Below are positions 25,501-32,300 of a stretch of 64,000 bases of DNA, piece after piece. The stretch lies in the NCBI GenBank assembly GCA_013360405.1, contig JABWBR010000015.1:1-64000 (forward strand), written 5' to 3'. A model generated the notes under the pieces. It ran no database searches. It saw only the letters and a list, made by a program, of their open reading frames with translations, and was not told where the DNA came from. Both the position numbers and the translations under genes were made by a program. Position 1 is the stretch's first letter. Each line of letters begins with the position of its first letter. This DNA is from Saprospiraceae bacterium. Lineage in GTDB: Bacteria > Bacteroidota > Bacteroidia > Chitinophagales > Saprospiraceae.

Positions 25501-26918
25501 ATATGTACAATACTCTGCCCCGGGTTTATTTGAATATTCATCGATTGCCACCTGCCTGACGACATGGCTCGCATCATTTGTTGTCTGGTCATTTGTACCA
25601 CTGCATTGCCCATTAATTGTAAGTTCAACACGCTTGTGACGGCATTGAAATGATCGGCATCTAAGTGGGAAATGCGAATACTTTGTGGCGCTGGCACCAA
25701 TCCCGAAATCAAAAGGTTGTTAATGTGGTCAGCCAAAGCCCTGGCAGGCTGCGAACCGGACGTGGCTGCGGCGCCGGCACCCGCATCCAATAATATGCTC
25801 TGACCAGCAGTGCTCGAAATCAATATGGAGCGTCCTTTTCCTGTCGGAATATTGAAAACAAAAACTTCAACCTGGCTTTGAACAGGTGTTGTAGGAGAAA
25901 TTAAAAAGCCGGGTACTTTTGATATGGAACTATAATTGGGTCCTATCAATTGTACATAAGCTAGGTACTCGTTGATATGAAACCCATTTGGAAATTGGTT
26001 ATTAATGCTATCAATATCATCGTCGGATAGATTAATTCCTTGTTGGGTTAATCTATCTTGAACTTGCTGTGCATCTTGCTTTTGCAGATCGGGCAAGCAC
26101 ATATTGATACCCCCCCCCTGCTGCCCCACATGGGTCAACTCATGCCCCAACAGGCGCTGGCCCGAGGTACTCCCCGTATCAAACTTACCCGCATTAAAAT
26201 AAATATCCGAGCCATGCGTAAACGCCTGCGCCCCCAACTCCTTATTCATCTGCACTGCTGAGCTGTCGGTGTGTACGCGTACGCCGGAGAAGTCCGCGTC
26301 GAAGGCGCCTTCCATTTGCGTGCGGGCCGCATTGGGCAGGGGGCTGCCGCCACCTTTGGTAGCTTGCAGGCGGGATTCGAGGCTCGGCGAGGCGGTGGGG
26401 GTGTTGGTCGAGTTGGCTTTGGTTTGGATGGGTTGTTCTTGTTCTTCGGCGGCGCAGTCGGCGCACTTGCGTTGCACGGTGTCGTCGTCGGGAGGGGGGG
26501 CGGCGCTTTCGAAGATGGGTTTCATCCGGAGTTGCTCTTCTTCGCCGGGTTCTTCTTTTTGTTGGAGTTGCTCTTCTTTTTCGCAATCGGCGCACTGGCG
26601 CTGGATGCCCGGACTTACGGGTGTCGGGGGCGCGGCGGCGGCGTTGTTGTTTTCAGCGAGGCGCTGTACGACCTGGTCGGCCATTCGGTCGGCTTCCTGT
26701 TCGTATTGGTCGCCGGGTTGGCCTATGGTGAGTTTGGGCTGGATGAAGAAGGGTTTGCGCTGGATGCTGCTATTGCCCTTGGGCGAAAAGAAAGCGGGTT
26801 GGCTGTTGTCCAGGGCGCTGCCGGCCTGCTCCGGCTGGAAGAAGGGCGTTTGTTGCTCCGCGTTCTTTTTTTGAAGAAGGGGAGCCGTGGCGCTGGATTT
26901 GGATTCAGCTACTTTCAC
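16524..26918 (-). CDS. Giant multi-domain DUF4157 eCIS effector (3464 aa)
   Basis: Domains in order: PFF motifs and QPKLTIGQPGDQYEQEAD (about 25-85); two CADC-type Cys pairs (about 108-155); DUF4157 #1 with HELTH at 259-263; metallo-beta-lactamase-like region with HLDADH (418-423), FTADAE and HHGG (573-576); a long helical region (about 680-1000); DUF4157 #2 with HELTH at 1343-1347; a Glu/Pro/Thr-rich linker; Gln/Arg-rich coiled coil (about 1750-2100); annexin-like repeats with GxGT[DE]E at 2159, 2237, 2314 and 2548; a hydrophobic stretch (about 2690-2790); and a C-terminal region with PDA and VDDKSGL (about 3385) resembling PD-(D/E)xK nucleases of polymorphic toxins. The start is GTG; an in-frame stop lies 8 codons upstream. 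It is likely a loaded, membrane-acting toxin; activity is inferred only. Confidence 0.82.
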   Translation of the reverse strand: MKVAESKSSATAPLLQKKNAEQQTPFFQPEQAGSALDNSQPAFFSPKGNSSIQRKPFFIQPKLTIGQPGDQYEQEADRMADQVVQRLAENNNAAAAPPTPVSPGIQRQCADCEKEEQLQQKEEPGEEEQLRMKPIFESAAPPPDDDTVQRKCADCAAEEQEQPIQTKANSTNTPTASPSLESRLQATKGGGSPLPNAARTQMEGAFDADFSGVRVHTDSSAVQMNKELGAQAFTHGSDIYFNAGKFDTGSTSGQRLLGHELTHVGQQGGGINMCLPDLQKQDAQQVQDRLTQQGINLSDDDIDSINNQFPNGFHINEYLAYVQLIGPNYSSISKVPGFLISPTTPVQSQVEVFVFNIPTGKGRSILISSTAGQSILLDAGAGAAATSGSQPARALADHINNLLISGLVPAPQSIRISHLDADHFNAVTSVLNLQLMGNAVVQMTRQQMMRAMSSGRWQSMNIQINPGQSIVHINVTGTGIHVSREILGNMEITEFRSVSAHDALTTPGRRTYNKNNTSPVTLVRDLESNTTHVFTADAEGRLLSEVVNMIGENAMRRMLGGGGRNLASVEFPHHGGRVGGGVDARGMIRFLRLMFESSNGSANFFAQTSQQFSNTGSASLRFLDAAEINVERIMDSQTSGDSTARSYRGQTASTITVNTGQIQQILSVANNGGSRVMEAYRIRHQILSLLETMKPMQRAFTVLPGEHAQLGTALGNSVTEVEQHRTTLEAQLSRYWAALESASTAQGMRANTVNAQVETEVSNLGNTSRNINLEGIANSVNEIMRDVTLHGRIIINNLLLQQAASIRNMNELNRLRVEQTELISQLLPNARAALGRRVYNEQIRGAWQAVNSRWNARYAQRMTEHFGQQGANRLRSTEFRSAATTALSLQMQLNQLARQAEEGTLPRSPGGATTPLRSRAGAGFLALLELLRIGAELYDSYHTSQIASAQRRASEGLQGIRELNWWEGYSIRPYIKLVARHWFSGRYNIVNTGKADPYRIINNEVTENVPEYERVVIDDIANSDLLHVISIFYLELHTLQDWLNRMDHPESLGNRLSSSSNSWFFRTNNRWHIKLWSESEGRYMLYEKDAIQEPLNNLYNSLVANQNQELEMLRGEQGETGTQTIRDTAWVFGQDRIAYVFNSYGGSEEIDFDDIQPTFVEYQQGVYYDMYRHYEGKKIVRAADAKTYRRLSRYYWLRLGAQYLDAHGGGRYQYLEPNSLGLAYVDESSLTSQQTQANPVQPKMEENPPPLPVQENGLLENGSLPVSPVSSFNNGEQLSPNVRNQMQGALGADFSNVRVHDDNAAARMNQELGAEAFTSGKDVFFNEGKYDPTSPEGQGLLAHELTHTIQQGAVTPLSPAENQTNQQQGKSRNGASEQPEAEIAAPQNALSQPAQTEAVANRNSAETHTPSGIVPPETQSLENTSFTTLKPEIESIEKYTSDQVAAPIAEEKNEPEIAVGETEPEPEKEKSEQAAESSEAPIATPVEEFSSGAENATAESSASEDMPGEPSAPINETPVTTEEQDASIAPTPTGDLSELEAWSTAVSTSIEGIEAPSIGNAEERSGALRNTGAGVVSQNRARTPQAARDLQNRVPPAPQVEPQPLFEPVDDPTIQQSLQAVEAASNRPLPEQTMPALMPSPRNTMPRLGDTPALAQREQEQQQSLLEATQTSAPVPEQTQGQRQVDELRQRQAEPVQPQNQQAQSQPVTLRDEPQPTTPLPRNIRQDLSSVLANLLADPAGEARRMLEESRTNPAMPTSYGGRLQSAYPDLGNEMLPQLQEALGSRLRLVADQAGISASDLDTKIEQRRAELAQEQAAQTEDVGAAAAENAASLEQAGENQLNEISATRQAMDQQAQNQLEAANGGEDPTVIQAKRDRLVGRVNQVTGEQQARYEQARQRREQQINQVHGQQVQAYRATVQRDLNTIRAEPGFAELSQDTKMERERTITLWGAERENTLRSTIRQINIQATTWANEYKAHSNSVGEQAREVIRDWADEKLGETNGFWSRLFQRIRDWFAQTQSETAAWEAARASETRDALVGDFAILNQARTQAGEALDLAAIDAMQGISEEQRAVLRAYYSQAPGNRSSIVAVAAGLRMRMLQQHVPEITTRFEQELRDKPASDWRRLNDIAIGLNSGFAADRIARECRQAMFGGLTGWGTDEDRIFNALNGLSPFEGIVVRKCYSASYGGDDLDEDLDSELSGAELTRAQAQLSGDQTLADVATLHEAMHGGLTGWGTDESAIMSTLRGKSEEERQRIIEVYRQRYDTDLSAELSDEMSGLELDQTDALMEGDTARADAIALEDAMHGGWTGAGTDEAAIEGTYQRIRQDVEAQAQREGWNTAQMEAEIARRNQQVEASYNTRFGNNWRPGDESTLRQAFSSELSGPELDLANALADNDLARADAARIAYEAQGTFVTDDDVVNGVLERQYERALSEVRRDRWPQIERQLRQRAAAEGWDDYQYRAEERRLERQLELEARQLSRQYMNQLESSYNSRYQDWSRGQAGLRGVIEINMSGNDQEKARDLLRQGGYLSPAQQIHYAVQGAGTEEEAIRETLTGRSAEEIEEIRAEYRLLNPGEDMDERIADELSGRDDFDTQILLEGEPENADQEIDQRRRQTQWELDNSSGLVGREEHRLMLERMEALEEQYRIVNDPNISEEQRRAAIRQFRQRSGQVSNAVQGYRSQVDAVTDTLTSVVSVTVAIVTAVAITIATGGTAGPVMVALLASLAGTAGQVATKAILKGGAYGWEDMGVDLAVGAVDALAAVATAGIGARLLQMGRLAQMAKSTSMLQRVMASFIAEGGEAMVSSFPSALTGNLLNDQNWEHGNPFSNILLGTVMETGIGTMAGGSLSSFSALRNVNLPRTALSGLTPSGLGRNVEPNLRIGSALDGTGRQMPGSQAFGIGTSAGPAARNTGATILPQSALRQADPALLQGLPPNLQRSLPVLADPNLPSNTVQVHYDVDASGLITNIHMRVGPDASALDIRQHVQTVRSMQQFSGLSGRLQSLQRRMHQWMGIHGEPPPGSVGFEARLELEKLPHIIQHRMDLLGSGRLSREAAEEISDDIDNLMRQLQHHRRALAEMEAVPGRGFVAAKGNERYGGLKRSQMDTVEDALAPGRSSRNQEVFEAGPPPPFPPPKDHDYIRRHEEEEWDIQLRDNAPDGTPRYKYNPDTNRFEARSTVISWGESKARAASSYSTQLHLERNPIPNARRFEAALDRVANRQGWTPEDIGRIRSWGGVMLELRNRLAASGKRVPDNFFENLLVNLPANYSRTDYDAFRRALRQRVIDHVMTLPVSTQMAALEGFLGRLPRIQDELGIPRLDVASQGSFFSQYRRSRIDAQEGISNYPDAMVKMRDGRMADGAINVRRRLTEGAPPRGNYLVDDKSGLSAFSIEQARNYARHVRRGTLRTGDRAYNGVVYFFQTEAAAQGAFEQLQRNKLTKGIFVSYFDETGEMRWVY

Positions 26919-26954
26919 TTTGGTAGGACAGAACGGTCAATTTAGACAGATTAT

Positions 26955-27054
26955 TTAACCACAGAGGGCGCAGAGTTACACAGAGTTTTCGCAGAGCGAG
27001 CGTTACTTTGACTCTGCGCTTCCTCTGCGTGACTCTGCGCTACTCAGTGGTTAA
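26955..27054. repeat. 100-nt inverted repeat inside the operon
   Basis: Arms 26955-26996 and 27012-27054 pair over about 40 nt with few mismatches; both contain ttaaccac at the outside and gcagag blocks inside. It fills the gap between the 194-aa gene (stop 27105) and the giant effector gene (start 26918). Related elements lie at 4665-4715 and near 57850. As RNA it would form a long stem just upstream of the effector start and could lower read-through or protect the upstream mRNA. Confidence 0.85.
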
Positions 27055-27104
27055 TAAATAGGGCTATCTGGAAGAGTCGTTGACATCAGCAGGCGTATTA
27101 TTTT

Positions 27105-27689
27105 TTACTTTAAAGTCACAAAATTCGTGTTTTTTAATAGCAGGACGAGGTAGAGCATTACGGGGTAAAAAAACGTGGGATCGGAATTGCTGCGGTCGGC
27201 TAGTTGTTTTGCCAGTTCGAGGAGTGGTTCTTCGGGCGATTGATCTTTGGGCGGGTTGAAAATGGATAGTTTTAGCTCGTCCAAAGTTTTACCGCCGATA
27301 ATATCGGCTTTGATCTGGCGGGTGTAGGTTTTGAAAAAAAACCACCCTGGGGCACGAGTCCATTCCCGGTTGATGGCCGTGTTATCTAAAGCGCAAAGGT
27401 CGGATTCACAGACGGCGGTTTTGATGATGTCGCTTACTTTCCAATCTGCCGGAAAATCTTCATACAACTGTGGGCCGACTGCCCACCAATAGGGGCGATC
27501 GTTGTTCATCATGTTGAGGTAGGCCTGGCGGAATGTTTCGGTAGCCTGGTCTTGCAGTCCGGCGGCGTGGATGTAGTTGGCCGTGCTTTTTACCAACACG
27601 GCCAAGCCGGCCAGCAGCATTGGTGTACCCAGGTCTTTTACCTGGCCGTACATTTTTTGCAAAGGGCTTTCTTGCTTTATACCGAACAT
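27105..27689 (-). CDS. Hypothetical eCIS-associated protein
   Basis: A 194-residue protein with no recognised domain. A moderately hydrophobic segment at about 20-38 and a hydrophobic C-terminus (FYPVMLYLVLLLKNTNF) are notable. The centre carries 'WWAVGPQLYEDFPADWKVSDI' and two cysteines. It lies 26 nt downstream of the tape-measure gene and is the last gene before the cargo block, so it may be a late structural or loading factor. Function is unknown. Confidence 0.6.
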   Translation of the reverse strand: MFGIKQESPLQKMYGQVKDLGTPMLLAGLAVLVKSTANYIHAAGLQDQATETFRQAYLNMMNNDRPYWWAVGPQLYEDFPADWKVSDIIKTAVCESDLCALDNTAINREWTRAPGWFFFKTYTRQIKADIIGGKTLDELKLSIFNPPKDQSPEEPLLELAKQLADRSNSDPTFFYPVMLYLVLLLKNTNFVTLK

Positions 27690-27715
27690 AGACTTGCTTT
27701 TTTATTGTGCAGAAA

Positions 27716-29320
27716 TCATGGCCATGCTACCCGGAGCAGTTCCGGCATCCAGGGCAATTTGACGATACGCAGGTTCCAGGGCAGGCGGTCGAGCAGGATG
27801 TCGAGGGTATGGCGTTCTATCCGCAACTGCCAGCCGGCGGACTGCTGTTCTAAGATGCCGGCGCGCTGTAGAAAACCCTGGCGCAAGCCGTCGGGAGAGG
27901 TTTTGCCCAGGACGCCCCAGTTGTCGATGACGGCCTGCAACAGGGTGTCGGCTTCGGCCATGGCTTCCGGGCTGAGCGCGAGGGCGTGGTCGAGCGGTAG
28001 ATCCAGGGGCATGCCGCAGAGGAACTTGGGGAGTACCAGTTGGTATTCGGGCGCCTGCGCTTCGCCTGTGGCGAGGTAGTGCAACAAGAATACCGCCTGC
28101 TGCCGGCTCGACTCGTCCCGGAAAACAGCGTCTGTGGTCAGTTCTAAATGTTTGAATAAGCGCGATAAGTAGGGGTGCAGGAGGACGACCCCGGCGTTTT
28201 GAATATAGTTAGCTTGCAGGTCTTCGTCGGCTTGGGGCGAGCGGAGCGGCTCGCTGCGTTTTGGCGCTGATGCGGCAGACAGCTCGGACTGCGCTGCCGG
28301 GATGGCTTTTAGGGCTTCGATCCATTGCGCTGCGATTGCAAGTTTGGGCAGCGCGCCTTGCGATAGCTGTTGCAGGATGGGCTGCCAATGGCGTATCGCA
28401 GGGTGTTGCAGGATACCGGTCATCAGCCCCGCAGCATCGGATTTTCGACGCCGGATGATGGCTTCTGTCAGCGCAATCCGCCAGCAATCTATTTCCAATT
28501 GTCGCTGCAGTTGGGTGCGCGGCAAGACAACCAGGCTGGCTCCGTATTGCATTAACCAGGAGCGAAAGTCGGCTTGCCAGGCGGTTTGCATCTGCAAAGC
28601 GGGTATTTGGCGCAGCAAGGCTTTTGTCGCAGCCGCTGCCCACGCGACCTGGGCGCCCGTTGTTATTCGTTTGTTGCGCCGCACGGCGGTATGTAGCGCG
28701 TCCAGCAGGTCTGCAACCAGCGCCGCAAACTCGCGAATGGCGCTTGCAAGTTGTTCCTGTTTGTAGCTGGTGAAAAGTCCGGCGATTTGCTGCAGGAAAC
28801 CGGTATCGTATTGCAACAGCAGGCGTTCCAGTGCCTGGGGATGGGTATGCAAGAGGCGTCGCAGTCGCTCTACTGCATTGGCGTCCAGCGCCAGGGTGTC
28901 GAAGATCTGCAGGCGCCAGACTGCTGCCGACTCGGGCGCGCCCGATGCGGGGGGTAAGGCGCCCCGTTCCAGGAAGTACAGCCAAAGGTCGAAGCGACCC
29001 AGGCGCAGCGGTTGCCGCCCGGCATTGGCGGGCGAGCGGTTTAGGGCCTCGACAATGGCTGCTTCTAATTGATCGAGCAGTTTTTCTATAAACAAATCCG
29101 AAAGAAGCTCCTGCCCGGTAAGTCTTCCTAAGTTGATTTCCAGCCTGTCGAGACTAAGCAGTTCATCGGGAGGCGCCAGCCGGTCGAAGAGGCGCTCGAT
29201 GGCGGGGCTTATGCGCTGCCAGTAGTGCTTGCTCAGGTTTTCTTGCAATGCGGGAACCTCCTGAGCGCCGGACAAGCGCAACTCCAGTATTTGCCTGCCG
29301 ATGAGGTGCCGGTTGGACAT
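27716..29320 (-). CDS. Contractile injection system tape-measure protein (Afp14-like)
   Basis: A 534-residue protein matching the CIS tape-measure family. It opens with 'HLIGRQILEL', has a LDRLEINLGRL segment (about 55-67), a helical Leu/Gln-rich central region, and the hallmark NAGVVLLHPYLSRLFKHLEL block (about 377-396) followed by 'RQQAVFLLHYLATGE'. This family sits inside the particle and sets tube length (known for Afp14). It is preceded by the large Afp12-like gene with a 3-nt gap. The central repeat-like helices are moderate in length, suggesting a short particle compared with phage tails. Confidence 0.88.
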   Translation of the reverse strand: MSNRHLIGRQILELRLSGAQEVPALQENLSKHYWQRISPAIERLFDRLAPPDELLSLDRLEINLGRLTGQELLSDLFIEKLLDQLEAAIVEALNRSPANAGRQPLRLGRFDLWLYFLERGALPPASGAPESAAVWRLQIFDTLALDANAVERLRRLLHTHPQALERLLLQYDTGFLQQIAGLFTSYKQEQLASAIREFAALVADLLDALHTAVRRNKRITTGAQVAWAAAATKALLRQIPALQMQTAWQADFRSWLMQYGASLVVLPRTQLQRQLEIDCWRIALTEAIIRRRKSDAAGLMTGILQHPAIRHWQPILQQLSQGALPKLAIAAQWIEALKAIPAAQSELSAASAPKRSEPLRSPQADEDLQANYIQNAGVVLLHPYLSRLFKHLELTTDAVFRDESSRQQAVFLLHYLATGEAQAPEYQLVLPKFLCGMPLDLPLDHALALSPEAMAEADTLLQAVIDNWGVLGKTSPDGLRQGFLQRAGILEQQSAGWQLRIERHTLDILLDRLPWNLRIVKLPWMPELLRVAWP

Positions 29321-29323
29321 GGC

Positions 29324-32300
29324 TTAGTTTTCTTTGAATAGCTTGCGGTATTTTTTTACGGTTTCAGCGGCGCCCAGCAGTTTGCCGGGTTCTTCGCCTT
29401 TCCAGTCTTTTGCCAGCCATTGGAGGTCGATGCCTTTGGCTTGTATGGATTTGAGCAGGCCAGGCAGTTTGGCTTGTACCGCTTTGGGAAGCGAGGCAGG
29501 GTTGTCCTGCAGCAATTGATCCAACAAGCGCCAGGTGGCGCTGGATATAAGCGTCCTCATGGCTTTGAACTTACTGGAATTTTTGCTACCCAAACCTAAT
29601 TGGAGTAGTTGATCTACTAGTTTCTCGTACTCGTCCAATCGGGGATTGGTTGTTACAAAAAACAAGGTCTGATCGTAAGCTTCGGCGGCCAAGACCTGTT
29701 TATTGTCTATGTCCTGGATAGCTTGAACATAAAGCGACTTGCGTTGATTCATACTTTGCCGGACGGCGGTGGAATCCGGTTTTTCGGTTTTTTCATCGCC
29801 TGTCTGTTGCGGTTTTTCGGGTGGACATTCCAGCCAGAACAGGTATTCGCTTTGTACAAGACAGGGATCAGGGGTTTCTTTTTCTTTGGGTAAACAGTTG
29901 CAATTCTTCTCTGTTACGTCAGTAATGCTACAGGGTATGTCGTTGCGGGAGTCTTTGATTCGGCCCACCAGATCGCAGAGGGGATTCAATTCTTTATTGC
30001 ATAACAAATCGGGCTTGCGTTTCCAATTAAGCCAATGCCGGAATGCGTGTTCAAATTTGCACATCTGCCAGGGGCTGAGCCAGAGGATATTCAGGCCCAC
30101 CATAGCCGGCGCTTCGCGGTATAGCATTTCCTGGAAAAAGAAGCGCGCTTCGGCACTGTTAAACCGGGGCAACCAGCCGGGCAATACCAGGGTAGCCCAG
30201 AAGGAATAGGGGTCGGCGCCGGGGATGTACTCCAAAGGCGGGTTGTCTGTTGCTGCACAGGGATCGTTTTCGTCGAGGTCTTCCTGCCAGGTCACTTTGC
30301 AGTCCTCATCGGGGCATACCGGGAGCAGGCAGTTACAATCGCCTTTTTCGGATTTTTGTTCCGGGCGCAGCAGGATATGTTCTACCAGGTGCAAACCTTC
30401 ATCATTCAGGCAAGTACGCACGCGTTCTGCGGCTTGCATGGCGCCGATCAAGTCGGGATGGCAATGCGGATGCGTTGCTACTACTTTTTCGGGGTCGATG
30501 ATCGAAAAGGTATAGGGGCCGAAGCCGGTTTCAGCCTCGGGTAGGTAGTTGGCGTTTTTTTTCAATAATTCGATAAAATGCGCAAACGCCTCTTCTGCCG
30601 CCTTCTGACAGGGGTAACAATGGGCGCTTTCAAAAATAAAAGGTTTCCCGCAAAAGGCGGGTCGCTCTGCCGGCGGTTTGGGTTCCTCGCAGCCGCATAT
30701 CGCTAATTTTTCGTTGAGCAAAGCGGCATTTCCGGGATAAAGCAAACGGAAGCAATAGCCGTCGCCTTTGGGATAGACCGGGGGAAACCCGGGTGATGGT
30801 ACCCATTCAATTGTGTGGTCGAATTCCCCCAGCTCTTGCTGCAAGCGCTTCATTGCCTCGTCGCGGTCGGCGGCGGTAGCGTAAGTACAGGTATGCCTGG
30901 CTACGTGGTAGTGCTTGTCCACCACCATAAACCGGTAGCAATCGCCGTCGGATATGGGGATAAATGCGGATTCGGAAACGGCGGTTTCAGCAAACAGGCG
31001 GACGCCCCGGTGGTCGCAGCCTTCATTGCCGCAGGCGTCCCGCGTGATGCGTTGCGGCTCGTCCCAGGCTGCTTGTTCGGTGTCGAACTCCCGGCTTTCG
31101 GCGAGGATTTCGATGAGGTGGATGCAATATTTGCCGTCCACACATACGATGCGACAACCGTCGGGGTTGCCGAGTACGACCAGGAATAAGCGGTAAGCGT
31201 CGATAGCCTGCTGTGGCGTGGGGTAGACTTGCGCGCTTTGCCAGACCGGCCCTTTGACAACCGGATCGTAACCGTAGAACGTATAACCCGCTATCCCGGC
31301 TATCGTTTCGCCTACTTCATTTTTGTTATAAGCGATGCGAATCGGATAGCGACTCGCCAGTGCTACCGCTTTGTCGATACCGTCGCTTTCCTGGCCGAAT
31401 AAAAGTAGGAAATCTGCCGGCACAACGGCTATGTAAGGCGATACGCTGTTGCAGGGGTCGGCGCCGGCGCTGTATTGTTCTTTTATGGCAATGCGCTTGC
31501 CCTCGCCGTAGTTGTTGCGGTCGGCGGCTATTTCGATGAGTTGCAGCCAGTTTTCCGTGGCGGCTTGTTGTGCCGCTTCGCGACTATCATAGCCGGCGTA
31601 AGAATGCAGCAACACAAAAGAAGCGCCCTGGTCGTCGTGCAGGCAGATGGCATAGTGGAATTTACCGGGGTTTGGTTTGGGACATATTATTTGGATGACT
31701 TGTTTTTTAGGATTGAGCGGATAGGGGGAAAAGCTACATACGGACGGCTTGTTTTTTTCGGCTTCTTCTTTTGAATCATAACAGGTTGTTGATTTGGCGA
31801 TGGGGCGGTCTTTATCCAAAAAGCGGTAAATCCATTTCGGGAGGCGCTCCGGGCGGATCGCTGCCGGCTCGTATTGCGATTGCTGGTAGGTCAGCAGTTG
31901 TTCGGCGCTGTTCCTGTTTTCAGGTGTTTCTTCGGCCAATTCGACAGTGATATTTTTCCCGTCGCTTATCCGGGTAGTTTTTTCGCCGGTTTGAAGTTTC
32001 AAGCGGGGCAATTCCCGCATAAAAGTGGTATAGGCCGTTTTGGCCGTTTCGACCAACTCAAATTCCTGCTCGCTTTTCAGCAGGGGAGATGATTTGCCTT
32101 CGGCAGACTGCCGGTAGTAGACAAAGCGGTATCGGGAGGGTATGGGCGTTAATTCGACGGTGAAAATTTGTCGGGCAATAAAGGATTGCGGCGCCTCGGC
32201 GGCGATCTGAAGGAGTTGCGCTTCCATAGCTGCCTGGGCTGCCTCCTCCGTACCTAAAGGATGTGGCGATTCCAGCAGGGTTTCTTCGTTGTCGCTTCGT

